From contig SCOX01000002.1 of NCBI GenBank assembly GCA_005503055.1, forward strand, positions 308,886 to 372,885: a DNA stretch of 64,000 bases, read 5' to 3'. This DNA comes from Lysobacteraceae bacterium P (GTDB lineage: Bacteria; Pseudomonadota; Gammaproteobacteria; Xanthomonadales; Xanthomonadaceae). A model generated the notes under the pieces. That model was given only the letters and a program-made list of their open reading frames with translations, searched no databases and was not told the DNA's origin. This document shows, in pieces, positions 54,779 to 64,000 of this stretch (its first letter is position 1; every line of letters begins with the position of its first letter). A program made the translations under genes and the position numbers.

Positions 54779-55336
54779 ATGAAACGACTCGCGCGCAGCG
54801 CACTGCTGGTCCTGTCGATCGCCCTGTGCGCATGCGGCCGCGAATCCGCGCCTGCACCAGCGGCGAACGCCGACGCACTGCCCCAGCCGGCGGCATCCGA
54901 AGTCTCCGCGGAGAGCAACGCCTTCACCGTCGAGATCACGCTGTCCCCTGCCGCGCGCGAGCGCTTGGCGACGCAGCACGAATCGTTGATCGCGAGCGCC
55001 GACTACTTCGGCTATCCGAGCGCGCAGGCGCAGGCGCAACACGTGCCCGGCAGCGAGAATCCCTGGTTGACGCTACACCGTGCGCAGATCGAACTCGAAG
55101 GCGCGCAGCTCGATGGCACGCCGACGGCGCGCTTCCCCGCCGTGACTTTCGATACGAAGCCGCTTGCCTGGACCGACGCGCCCGATGCGCCGCAGGTCAA
55201 CATCAACGTCTACTCGGGGCGTCGTTCCTCGCCGGACAACCTGCTCGAATGCGGGATGTTCCAGGGCACGCTCGCCGTCGCATCGCGCGCGCCGATCCGG
55301 TTGTCGTGCAGCTTGATCGCCGAAGCGTCACGCTAG
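54779..55336 (+). CDS. putative lipoprotein, uncharacterised
   Basis: This 185-residue protein has a lipoprotein signal peptide with lipobox-like SIALCACG (Cys near residue 17 or 19) and an Ala/Pro-rich linker. A conserved-looking domain of about 140 residues follows: FTVEITLSPAARERLATQHE, then VIASADYFGYP-like text, and VNINVYSGRRSSPDNLLECGMFQG near the end. The pattern recalls a small beta-sandwich, but I recognise no family. It is probably co-transcribed with the DUF1820 gene (9-bp gap) and converges on ctpA. Confidence 0.8.
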   Translation: MKRLARSALLVLSIALCACGRESAPAPAANADALPQPAASEVSAESNAFTVEITLSPAARERLATQHESLIASADYFGYPSAQAQAQHVPGSENPWLTLHRAQIELEGAQLDGTPTARFPAVTFDTKPLAWTDAPDAPQVNINVYSGRRSSPDNLLECGMFQGTLAVASRAPIRLSCSLIAEASR

Positions 55337-55345
55337 GCACGACGC

Positions 55346-56683
55346 TCAGTTCTTCTTTGCCGCCGGTAGGGTGGCCGCACTGGCCACCGGCTTCTTGAGT
55401 TCCACCAGCGCCGAAGCGATCGGTGCGTCGCCGTCGAGCACGTCGCCGGCGTTCTCGCCCGGCTGGCCTTCGCTGTCGCCTTCGCCATCGCCGCGCAGGT
55501 GACCCGGCAGGCTGGCTTCGCTGAAGTTGCGGATGCTCTTGTCGGCGCTCTTGCCCGGTCGGAGCACGACGTCGGGCGATATGCCGAGCGCCTGGATCGA
55601 TTTGCCGCTGGGCGTGTAATAACGCGCGGTCGTGAGCTTGACCGAGTCGCCGTTGTCGAGCGGCAGCACGGTCTGTACCGAACCCTTGCCGAACGTGCGG
55701 CTGCCGACGATGCGCGCGCGATCGTTGTCGCGCAACGCACCGGCGAGCACTTCCGCCGCGCTCGCCGAACCGGCATCCACCAGCACCACAACCGGCGCGC
55801 CGTCGAGCCTGTCGCCCGGCGTGGCGCCGAACTCGGCGTCGCTGATGGCGATGCGCCCACGCGTGGAGACGATCTTGCCCGAGTCGAGCAGGTCGTCGGC
55901 GATCTGCACCGCCGAAGTCAGCAGGCCGCCGGGATTGCTGCGCACGTCGATGACCAGACCGCGCAGCTTGCCGCCCGCCTTCTCTTTCAGCTTGTCGAGC
56001 TGGCTTTCGAAATCCGCCGCCGTGTCGGCCTGGAAGGCACTGATGCGCACGTAGCCGTAGCCCGGCTCGAGCATGCGGCTCTTCACGCTGGCCACGCGGA
56101 TGGTTTCGCGTTGCAGCGTCACGTCGAAGGGCGCGTCCTTGCCTTCGCGCACGACGGTCAGCGTGACCTTGCTGCCGGACTCGCCGCGCAGCGGCCCGGA
56201 GTTGTCGCCTTCATCGGGCTTGAACGGCTTGCCGTCGATGGCGGTGATGACATCGCCCGCCTTGATGCCGGCACGTGCGGCGGGCGTGTCGTCAATCGGT
56301 GCGATCACGCGCAGCGAGCCGTCGGGCTGGCGCATGAGTTCCACGCCCACGCCGTCGTAGGCGCCGCGCGATTGTTCTTCGAAGCTTTCGGCGTCGTCCT
56401 TGTCGAGATAGACGCTGTGCGGGTCCAGGTCGAACAGCAGGCCGCGGATCGCCGAGTGCATCAGCTTGCGGTCCTCGACCGGTTCCACGTACGCCTGCTT
56501 CACCGCGTTGTACACCGAGACGTAGCGGCGGATTTCGTCGAGCGGAACTTTGCCTTCCGCCGTCTCGGCATCGGGCGATTCGATCGGCGCATCGGCCGGC
56601 GCCGGTTCGTCGGTTTCCTGCGCGATGGCCGGCAGGGAGACGAAGGCGGCCAGGGCGAGCGGGACGAGGTAACGCAAGGACAT
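55346..56683 (-). CDS. ctpA: C-terminal processing peptidase (S41)
   Basis: This 445-residue periplasmic protease has a signal peptide (about 1-22, ending PAIAQ). A PDZ domain covers about residues 105-185 (YDGVGVELMRQPDGS, GIKAGDVITAIDG). The S41 core has the catalytic Ser near 308 in GSASAAEVLAGAL, the Lys near 333 in SRTFGKGSVQT, and the DVRSNPGGLL strand. CtpA processes periplasmic and cell-wall proteins. A C-terminal acidic tail ends LKKPVASAA. I used the ATG at 56683. It follows envC by about 130 bp on minus, forming gpmI-envC-ctpA, an order known in gammaproteobacteria. Confidence 0.95.
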   Translation of the reverse strand: MSLRYLVPLALAAFVSLPAIAQETDEPAPADAPIESPDAETAEGKVPLDEIRRYVSVYNAVKQAYVEPVEDRKLMHSAIRGLLFDLDPHSVYLDKDDAESFEEQSRGAYDGVGVELMRQPDGSLRVIAPIDDTPAARAGIKAGDVITAIDGKPFKPDEGDNSGPLRGESGSKVTLTVVREGKDAPFDVTLQRETIRVASVKSRMLEPGYGYVRISAFQADTAADFESQLDKLKEKAGGKLRGLVIDVRSNPGGLLTSAVQIADDLLDSGKIVSTRGRIAISDAEFGATPGDRLDGAPVVVLVDAGSASAAEVLAGALRDNDRARIVGSRTFGKGSVQTVLPLDNGDSVKLTTARYYTPSGKSIQALGISPDVVLRPGKSADKSIRNFSEASLPGHLRGDGEGDSEGQPGENAGDVLDGDAPIASALVELKKPVASAATLPAAKKN

Positions 56684-56812
56684 TCGGGCAACTCCGGGGG
56701 CGACGCGGCGGATCGGCGGTACGAGCCGCCTCGACGTGATTATGGGCACGGCGGGGGAGCGCAATGGAAGGCTTTCGTTAATCCCGTCGAAGGGAGCGCC
56801 GGCCATTCAGCG

Positions 56813-58039
56813 TCAGCGGCGCAGCCATGCGCCGGGGTTCACCGGCGAGCCGTTGCGGCGCAGCTCGAAGTAGAGCGCCGCACGACCGTGGCCGCCGGAC
56901 GTCCCGACGGTGGAGACCGCGTCGCCTCGCTTGACCGCGTCGCCCACGTCCTTGAGCAGCGCGTCGTTGTGCGCGTACAGGCTCATGTAGCCGTTTCCGT
57001 GGTCGACGATCAGCAGCAGGCCGTAGCCGGTCATCCATTCGGCGTAGACCACCTGGCCGTCGGCGACCGCCTTGACCGGCGTGCCGGCGGCGGCGGCGAT
57101 CAGCAGGCCGTCGCTGCCGCGGCCGTCCGGCATCGTCGCGCCGAATCCGGCCAGCAACGCCCCCGACACCGGCCAGCCCAACCCGCCAACCTGCGGCGCG
57201 GGCGCGCTGGCGATGGTGGTCGGCTTGCGGCGCGGCGCGCTGCCGTCGGCGGGTTTCTCGCGCGCGGCGCGCTCGGCCGCCGCGCGACGTTGCGCCTCGG
57301 CGCGGGCGGCGGCGACGCGCAGCTTCTTCAGGAGTTGTTCGAGGCCCGCCGCGTCGCGGCCGAGTTCGCGCTCGCGTGTGCTGCGATCCTTATAGCGCTC
57401 GTCGAGTTCGGCCATGAGGCTCGCGCGCGCCTTGCGGTCGCTTTGCAGCTTACCCAGCTGGGAACGCTGCTGCTCGCGCGTGCGGTCGAGTTCCGAGCGA
57501 CGTTGCACGATGGCCTGCTCGAGGTCATCCAGCTCGCGCAGTTGCGCGTCGAGTTCGCCGATACGGCGCGTGCGGTCGCGTTGCAGGTAGCCGTAGTAGG
57601 CGAGCATGCGGCTGCCGTCGGCGACGCGGTCCTGCGCCAGCAGCAACTTGAGCGGTGCGTCCTGGCCCTGCAGGTACGCTGCGCGCAGCAGTTGCGCCAA
57701 TTCCTGGCGTTGCGCGCCCATGCGCTCGTGCAGTGCGGCGCGCTGTTCCTGCAGTCCGGCGAGCGAAGCCTGCTCCTTCGCCAGCCGCGTTTCGATCTCG
57801 CGCAGACGGCGGTTCGACAGGCCCACCTTTTCATCCGCATCGCGCAACTGACGTGACGCGCTGCCGCGCTGGCTTTCGATCTTCCGGCGCTCGGCCGCGA
57901 CCGACTTGAGCTCGCGCTGGATCTTCTCCAGCTTGCGCTCGGCATCGCGGCTGTTCTGCGCGACGGCGGGCGCTGCCAGCGCCATGCCGGCGATGAGCAG
58001 GACCGCAAAGACCCTGGGCACAAAGCCGCCGCGCTGCAT
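56813..58039 (-). CDS. envC: EnvC-type murein hydrolase activator
   Basis: This 408-residue periplasmic protein has a signal peptide (about 1-28, ending PAVAQ). A long coiled coil covers about residues 30-265. The C-terminal degenerate LytM domain (about 285-405) contains GWPVSGALLAGFG, GLLIAAAAGTPVKAV and YMSLYAHND, without the zinc ligands (HxxxD and HxH) of active M23 peptidases. It should activate an amidase (AmiA/AmiB type) at the division septum. It starts four bases after gpmI, which it almost certainly shares a transcript with. Confidence 0.93.
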   Translation of the reverse strand: MQRGGFVPRVFAVLLIAGMALAAPAVAQNSRDAERKLEKIQRELKSVAAERRKIESQRGSASRQLRDADEKVGLSNRRLREIETRLAKEQASLAGLQEQRAALHERMGAQRQELAQLLRAAYLQGQDAPLKLLLAQDRVADGSRMLAYYGYLQRDRTRRIGELDAQLRELDDLEQAIVQRRSELDRTREQQRSQLGKLQSDRKARASLMAELDERYKDRSTRERELGRDAAGLEQLLKKLRVAAARAEAQRRAAAERAAREKPADGSAPRRKPTTIASAPAPQVGGLGWPVSGALLAGFGATMPDGRGSDGLLIAAAAGTPVKAVADGQVVYAEWMTGYGLLLIVDHGNGYMSLYAHNDALLKDVGDAVKRGDAVSTVGTSGGHGRAALYFELRRNGSPVNPGAWLRR

Positions 58040-58043
58040 CCGC

Positions 58044-59567
58044 TCAGCCCGCGAGCAGGCTGGTTCCGCTCATCTCCGCCGGCTTCGGCAGTCCGAGCAG
58101 GTCGAGGATGGTCGGCGCGACATCGCGCAGCGCACCGCCGCTTCGCAGCGTTGCCTTGCGCGCGCCCAGGTATACGAACGGCACCGGCCCGACCGTGTGT
58201 GCGGTATGCGGTTGGCCAGTCGTAGCGTCGCGCATCATTTCCAGGTTGCCGTGGTCGGCGGTGACGAGCAGTGCACCGCCGGTGTCGCGCACGGCCTGCG
58301 CGATCGCACCGATCGCGATGTCGACGGCCTCGGCGGCCTTGATCGCTGCGGCGAGGTCGCCGGTGTGGCCGACCATGTCGGGATTGGCGATGTTGCAGAT
58401 GGCCACGTCGATCTGTCCCGAACGGATGGCGGCCGTGAGCTTTTCGGTGAGTTCCGGGCAGCTCATTTCCGGCTGCAGGTCGTACGTGGCGACCTTGGGG
58501 CTCGGCACTAGGATGCGCGTTTCGCCGGCGTACGGTTCCTCGCGGCCGCCGCTGAAGAAGAACGTGACGTGTGCGTACTTCTCGGTCTCGGCGATGCGCA
58601 GTTGCGTGAGGCCGTTGTCGGCCAGCACTTCGCCGAGCGTGTGGCGCAGATCGTCCGGGCCGAAAGCCACCGGCGCCGGCAACTTCGCGTCGTACTCGGT
58701 GAGGCAGACGAAACGCGAAAGCTTCGGACGGCGCGCTTCGAAACCGTCGAACGTGGGCGATACGAACGCCGCCGTGAGCTGGCGCGCGCGGTCGGCACGG
58801 AAGTTCATGAAGACCACCGCGTCGCTGTCGGCCATCGGCACATAGCCTTCGATCACCGTGGGCGCGACGAACTCGTCGTTCTCGCCGCGCTCGTAAGCCT
58901 GCAGCAGCGCCTCGATCGGGCCGGTGGTGGTGTGCTCGCTTCGCGCGTCGACGATCGCGTCCCAGGCGCGGCGCACGCGGTCCCAGCGCTGGTCGCGGTC
59001 CATCGCGTAGTAGCGGCCGCTGACGGTGGCGACGTGCGCGTTGCCCAGTTTGCGGCAGACGTCCTGCAGTTTCTTGAGGCTCGGCTCGGCCGACTTGGGC
59101 GGCATGTCGCGACCGTCGAGGAAGGCATGCACGGCCACCTTGGAAACGCCCGCCTGGCTGGCCAGTTCGAGCATCGCGAAGATGTGGTTCTCATGGCTGT
59201 GCACGCCGCCGGGCGAAAGCAGGCCCATCACGTGCAAGGTGCCGCCGTTGGACTGCGCGGCGGCGCAGGCGGCGCGCAGCTCCTCGTTGCCGAAGAAGCT
59301 GCCGTCCTCGATCGCCGCGTCGACGCGGGTGAGGTCCTGGTAGACGATGCGGCCGGCGCCGAGGTTCATGTGGCCGACCTCGGAATTGCCCATCTGCCCG
59401 TCCGGCAGACCGACGTGGCGGCCTTCGGTATGGATCAGCGTATGCGGCGCCGACGTGAGCAGGGCGTCCCAGTTGGGGAGCTTGGCCTGGGCCAGCGCGT
59501 TGTCGGTCGGGTCGTCGCGGTGCCCCCAGCCGTCGAGGATCAGCAGGACCACGGGTTTGGGGCGCAT
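58044..59567 (-). CDS. gpmI: 2,3-bisphosphoglycerate-independent phosphoglycerate mutase
   Basis: This 507-residue enzyme interconverts 3- and 2-phosphoglycerate using a phosphoserine intermediate. Features of the alkaline phosphatase-like fold are LLILDGWGHRDD with metal-binding Asp 12 and GQMGNSEVGHMNLGAGR with the nucleophile Ser 62. Others are HAFLDGRDMPPKSA, DAVVFMNFRADRARQL and NIANPDMVGHTGD, with TADHGN at the C-terminal metal site. ATG 59567 matches the usual start; the 198-residue extension of the longer frame has no homology. It is the first gene of the minus-strand unit gpmI-envC-ctpA. Confidence 0.96.
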   Translation of the reverse strand: MRPKPVVLLILDGWGHRDDPTDNALAQAKLPNWDALLTSAPHTLIHTEGRHVGLPDGQMGNSEVGHMNLGAGRIVYQDLTRVDAAIEDGSFFGNEELRAACAAAQSNGGTLHVMGLLSPGGVHSHENHIFAMLELASQAGVSKVAVHAFLDGRDMPPKSAEPSLKKLQDVCRKLGNAHVATVSGRYYAMDRDQRWDRVRRAWDAIVDARSEHTTTGPIEALLQAYERGENDEFVAPTVIEGYVPMADSDAVVFMNFRADRARQLTAAFVSPTFDGFEARRPKLSRFVCLTEYDAKLPAPVAFGPDDLRHTLGEVLADNGLTQLRIAETEKYAHVTFFFSGGREEPYAGETRILVPSPKVATYDLQPEMSCPELTEKLTAAIRSGQIDVAICNIANPDMVGHTGDLAAAIKAAEAVDIAIGAIAQAVRDTGGALLVTADHGNLEMMRDATTGQPHTAHTVGPVPFVYLGARKATLRSGGALRDVAPTILDLLGLPKPAEMSGTSLLAG

Positions 59568-59733
59568 GGAGGAGGCTGGCACGTCGTCTGATTCCAGGAT
59601 CGGGAGATGAACGGTGACTTCGGGCACGGGTCCGCGCCGACAATGGCTGCGATTGTAGCGAAGCGATGTAAACCGATTCCGCCTCCAGGGCATCCCATGC
59701 CTTGAAGCCCGTCCCAACACGGAACCCGAAACG

Positions 59734-60396
59734 ATGCGAATCCGCCCCCTGTACGTTCTTCCGCTGGCCCTCGTGCTGGCCGCGCCGGCGTTCGCCGCCC
59801 AGGACATCGACAAAGTCAACGGCAGCATCACCGTCGAGCCCGGCCAGACCGCCGGCAACCTGGAGACGGTCAACGGCTCCATCCGAATCGGCGCCAACGC
59901 CCGCACCGGCAAGGCCGAAACCGTCAACGGCAGCATCACGGTCGCGGAGAACGTCGAGGCCGGCGGCCTGGAGACGGTCAACGGCTCCATTCGCGTAGCC
60001 GGCAACGGCAAGCTCAGCAGCAACCTGGAGACGGTCAACGGCGGTGTCTTCGTCGACCGCGGCGGCGACGTGCACGGCGACATCGAGACCGTGAACGGCG
60101 CCATCGGGCTGGTCGACACCGACCTGTCGGGCGGCATCACCACCGTCAACGGCGACCTCACCGTGGGCGTGAATTCGCACGTGAAGGGCGGGATCCGCTA
60201 CACGAAGCCGAACCAGTCGTGGTTCTCGTTCAACAAGCGCGACCCGAAGGTCATCATCGGACCGAACGCGGTGGTTGACGGCCCGCTGGTGTTCGAGCGC
60301 AAGGTCGAACTCTACGTCCATAACTCAGCGAAGATCGGCCCGGTCACCGGCGCCACCGCGATGCGCTTCGACGGCGCGACCCCGCCGGGGCAGTAA
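59734..60396 (+). CDS. exported VNG-repeat protein with a predicted beta-solenoid
   Basis: This 220-residue protein has a signal peptide (about 1-22, ending AAPAFAA). Seven copies of a VNGS/VNG turn follow, at residues 28, 46, 64, 82, 101, 120 and 138, spaced 18 or 19 residues. Typical units read LETVNGSIRV and GITTVNGDLTV, so the region should coil as a right-handed single-strand beta-helix with an Asn ladder. A shorter non-repeat segment (SWFSFNKRDPKVIIG, KVELYVHNSAKIGPVTG) closes the protein. It resembles polymer-forming (bactofilin-type) solenoids but carries a signal peptide. Function unknown. It starts 167 bp from gpmI, divergently. Confidence 0.85.
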   Translation: MRIRPLYVLPLALVLAAPAFAAQDIDKVNGSITVEPGQTAGNLETVNGSIRIGANARTGKAETVNGSITVAENVEAGGLETVNGSIRVAGNGKLSSNLETVNGGVFVDRGGDVHGDIETVNGAIGLVDTDLSGGITTVNGDLTVGVNSHVKGGIRYTKPNQSWFSFNKRDPKVIIGPNAVVDGPLVFERKVELYVHNSAKIGPVTGATAMRFDGATPPGQ

Positions 60397-60543
60397 GGCC
60401 CGGCAAGTACGGGCGACAAGGCACGGGATGTGAACTGCCGGACCGCGCACGGTGGCGGTCCGGAAGCATGCCTAGAATGGGGTTCGCTTCCACGGCGACG
60501 TCCCCTGCCGGCGTCGTGGGGCCTGGTCCATTCCGGAGGTTCC

Positions 60544-62295
<1,752 letters not shown>

Positions 62296-62317
62296 GCCGA
62301 TCGCGATCGCACGACCG

Positions 62318-62352
62318 ACAACGGCGCCCTGAACAGGCGCCGTTGTCGTTTT
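62318..62352 (+). terminator. intrinsic terminator after the M28 peptidase
   Basis: ACAACGGCGCC pairs with GGCGCCGTTGT around a seven-base loop and is followed by CGTTTTC. It lies 22 bases past the stop codon. Confidence 0.85.
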
Positions 62353-62392
62353 CGGCTACGCTGATGCGTCTTTCCTCCCCGCCGGAGTCGCC

Positions 62393-62791
62393 ATGACGCT
62401 CACCACCGCCTACGTGTGTGTCCTGATCGCCGCGTTGTTGCCCTATCTGTGGGTCGCCGTCGCCAAGGCGAGTGGCGAACGCTACGACAACCGCGATCCG
62501 CGGCGATGGCAGGAGAAGCAACAAAGCTCCAAGTCGCAGCGCGCCTACGCGGCCCAGCTCAACAGCTATGAGGCATTCGCGCCGTTCGCGGCGGGCGTCG
62601 TGCTGGCGCAGCTAGCGGGCGTGGCGCATTCGCATATTGCCGCGCTTTCGCTGGCGTTCGTGACTTTGCGCGTGTTGCACGGCATCACGTATGTCGCCGG
62701 TCGGCACTACCTGCGCTCGCTGTGTTGGGCGCTGGGCTTCGCCTGTGTAGTGATCCTGCTGGTGCAGGCCGCCATGCACATCGCGCCGTGA
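62393..62791 (+). CDS. MAPEG-family membrane protein
   Basis: This 132-residue protein has four hydrophobic helices and the MAPEG pattern: LPYLWVAVAKASG at the N-terminus, RDPRRWQEKQQSSKSQRAYAAQLNSYEAFAPFAAGVVLAQLAG (about 35-77) with the conserved N-x-x-E, and the RVLHGITYVAGRHYLRSLCWALGF segment. MAPEG proteins include glutathione transferases and peroxidases, but bacterial members of this group are uncharacterised. It stands alone after a terminator and is followed, 31 bp on, by the dioxygenase gene. Confidence 0.87.
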   Translation: MTLTTAYVCVLIAALLPYLWVAVAKASGERYDNRDPRRWQEKQQSSKSQRAYAAQLNSYEAFAPFAAGVVLAQLAGVAHSHIAALSLAFVTLRVLHGITYVAGRHYLRSLCWALGFACVVILLVQAAMHIAP

Positions 62792-62822
62792 GCTGTACGC
62801 CTTGCCGAGTTCCGAAGTGAAT

Positions 62823-63554
62823 ATGTCGCCAACACTTACCGCTCCCGCTGCACTTGCGCTGCAGCGGGAGGGTTTCCGCTTCGTCGAAAGCACGGCGATG
62901 CGCGAGATGCTCGATGCCGTCGCTCCGCTTTCGGATTGGGACGCCTTCGTGGCGAGCTGGAACCTGCTGGAGCCGGATACCTACCTGGCGACCGTTGGCC
63001 TGCACCGTCGGCGAAGGCACGCAGTGTTCAGCGCAACTCGGGAGGCGATCGTACGTGAGCCGCATCAGCCGCATTACCAGAGTCGCGATTACAACACGCT
63101 GCAAGGTGGCATCGAGCGTTGGTTCGCACCCATGCAGGCGGAGGTTGTCGACAGCGCCAGTCTTCGCAGCATCCTGCATTTCTGCCTGAGATTTTTCGGC
63201 GCCCTCGCGCCGACCGTACCGGCCTGGCATGTCGAGCTTCACCAGTTCCGAATCGAGGCGCGGGCCGACGAGCCCGGCCAGCCGACGCCCGAGGGCGTGC
63301 ATCGCGACGGCGTGGATTTCGTTCTGGTGCTGTTGATCGACCGCCATAACATCGCCAGCGGCACGACGACCATCCACTCGGCCGACGGCAGCCTGCTTGG
63401 CAGCTTCACGCTGAGCCATCCACTGGATGCCGCGCTGGTGGACGACACGCGCGTATTCCATGGCGTGACTGCCGTAGAGCCGGAAGATCCGACGGCAGCG
63501 GCGCATCGCGACGTGCTCGTCGTGACATTCAAACGCAAGGTGCTGGCGGCCTAG
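62823..63554 (+). CDS. 2OG-Fe dioxygenase-family protein
   Basis: This 243-residue protein matches the 2OG-Fe dioxygenase family that contains L-isoleucine 4-hydroxylase-type enzymes. Evidence is WDAFVASWNLLEPDTYLATV-like N-terminal text, HYQSRDYNTLQGGIERWFAP near residue 85, and the Fe-binding pair in GVHRDGVDFVLVLLID (His, Asp) near residue 160 with the distal His in DTRVFHGVTAVEP near 215. RRDVLVVTFKRK-like text ends it. The substrate is probably a free amino acid, by family, but is not shown. The ATG at 62823 is used; a TTG at 62802 is in frame. Confidence 0.85.
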   Translation: MSPTLTAPAALALQREGFRFVESTAMREMLDAVAPLSDWDAFVASWNLLEPDTYLATVGLHRRRRHAVFSATREAIVREPHQPHYQSRDYNTLQGGIERWFAPMQAEVVDSASLRSILHFCLRFFGALAPTVPAWHVELHQFRIEARADEPGQPTPEGVHRDGVDFVLVLLIDRHNIASGTTTIHSADGSLLGSFTLSHPLDAALVDDTRVFHGVTAVEPEDPTAAAHRDVLVVTFKRKVLAA

Positions 63555-63905
63555 ACGGCTGGTCGAGTCGCTGTCTGAGATCCGTAGCCTGGCTTCGGCA
63601 CTCATTCGCGCAGCACGGAAGGCACGCTCGCGCGGCTACGCGGATGGCTGGCGACGCTGGGCGAAGGCTGTCTGCATGCTGGCGCTTGCGGCTCGTCGCT
63701 GTCGAAGGCTGTCCCTGCTGAATCACACAAGAGGGCCGAGCTGCAGCCCTCCGACGCGGATCCGTCTGCCGCGCTTCAGGCGGAACTACGAAGAAGACGT
63801 AGCAGGCGAGTAGCTAGGCGATAGGTCTGAACGAGTCCAGAGCCCGGCGATCCGATGTTTCATCGGGTGAAAATGGGGGTTGTTCGTTTTCGCTCGCGCA
63901 AAAGA
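63555..63905. other. gene-free stretch before the rRNA operon end
   Basis: No credible coding frame, tRNA or repeat was found in these 350 bases. A short hairpin CCGATG-TTT-CATCGG lies at about 63851-63866. A tRNA gene would have shown a GTTCRANNC loop, and none was seen. Confidence 0.5.
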
Positions 63906-63935
63906 AGAAGGCCGGTCCTGTTGGACCGGCCTTCT
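63906..63935 (-). terminator. rRNA operon terminator
   Basis: On the minus strand, AGAAGGCCGGTCC pairs perfectly with GGACCGGCCTTCT around AACA, followed by TCTTTTGC. It lies just downstream of the 5S rRNA gene. Confidence 0.92.
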
Positions 63936-63945
63936 GGGGTAAAGC

Positions 63946-64000
63946 CCCTGGCGATGACCTACTCTTGCATGGCTTAGGCCACACTACCATCGGCGCATGT
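63946..64000 (-). rRNA. rrf: 5S ribosomal RNA, 3' end, partial
   Basis: Read on the minus strand, the end of the window gives GCGCCGATGGTAGTGTGGCC, then GCAAGAGTAGGTCATCGCCA, the conserved 3' half of 5S rRNA. The gene runs off the window end; the exact mature 3' end is approximate. It implies an rRNA operon (16S-23S-5S) upstream on the minus strand. Confidence 0.95.

Noticed and set aside
59568..60161. N-terminal extension of gpmI to 705 residues
   Set aside because: The extension is antisense to the VNG-repeat protein; gpmI homology starts at 59567.

Overview
The window is high-GC gammaproteobacterial chromosome, most probably from a Lysobacter-like member of the Xanthomonadaceae/Lysobacteraceae. 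The reasons are the two large TonB-dependent receptors, the secreted S8, S9, S41 and M28 peptidases, the VanZ, MidA and DUF1820 genes, the GTG/TTG starts, and the abundance of REP-type palindromes. This placement is inference from gene content, not a database match. No phage, plasmid or insertion-sequence genes were seen. The window opens in the 3' end of a dsbA-like gene and closes inside a 5S rRNA on the minus strand.

Region by region. 1-10.2 kb: DsbA tail, an endonuclease/exonuclease/phosphatase-fold protein, TonB receptor 1, a 1-kb stretch without a supported gene, a BvgS/EvgS-type hybrid sensor kinase split by a one-base frameshift, and a TauE/SafE permease. 10.3-15 kb: soluble lytic transglycosylase, NDUFA9-like SDR protein, PH-domain protein and tRNA CCA-adding enzyme, all on plus. 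15-21.8 kb: a repeat block, TonB receptor 2, VanZ, a MidA-type methyltransferase, pteridine reductase and a second repeat block. 21.8-28 kb: DUF6159 membrane protein, folK, folB and tsaD on minus, divergent from rpsU, yqeY, a broken SEC-C gene and dnaG on plus. The usual rpoD does not follow dnaG here.

28-31.5 kb: S9 peptidase, a 21-bp minisatellite, a lipoprotein and a third repeat block. 31.5-41.2 kb: a metal-dependent amidohydrolase, then a complete aa3-type cytochrome c oxidase locus on minus, transcribed ctaC, ctaD, a 44-aa small protein, ctaG, ctaE, surf1, an SCO-like protein, ctaA and cyoE. One small gene (DUF2909) lies in the opposite direction inside it. The structural subunits, heme A synthesis (cyoE, ctaA) and copper/heme insertion factors (ctaG, surf1, SCO-like) form one assembly unit. 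putA diverges from ctaC.

45-53.5 kb: a 1318-residue YadA-type trimeric autotransporter with three head-neck modules, a subtilase 67 bp downstream, a CadC/ToxR-type membrane regulator and a FadL-family porin. 53.6-64 kb: rhomboid protease, DUF1820 protein, a lipoprotein, the minus-strand set gpmI-envC-ctpA, an 18-19-residue repeat (predicted beta-solenoid) exported protein, an M28 peptidase, a MAPEG protein, a 2OG-Fe dioxygenase and the end of an rRNA operon.

The most interesting points are three families of palindromic repeats concentrated at gene 3' ends (one composite family occupies three convergent junctions), the 21-bp minisatellite, the frameshifted hybrid kinase and SEC-C gene, the autotransporter-protease-regulator neighbourhood, and the VNG-repeat protein. 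No undescribed multi-gene defence or biosynthetic system was found.
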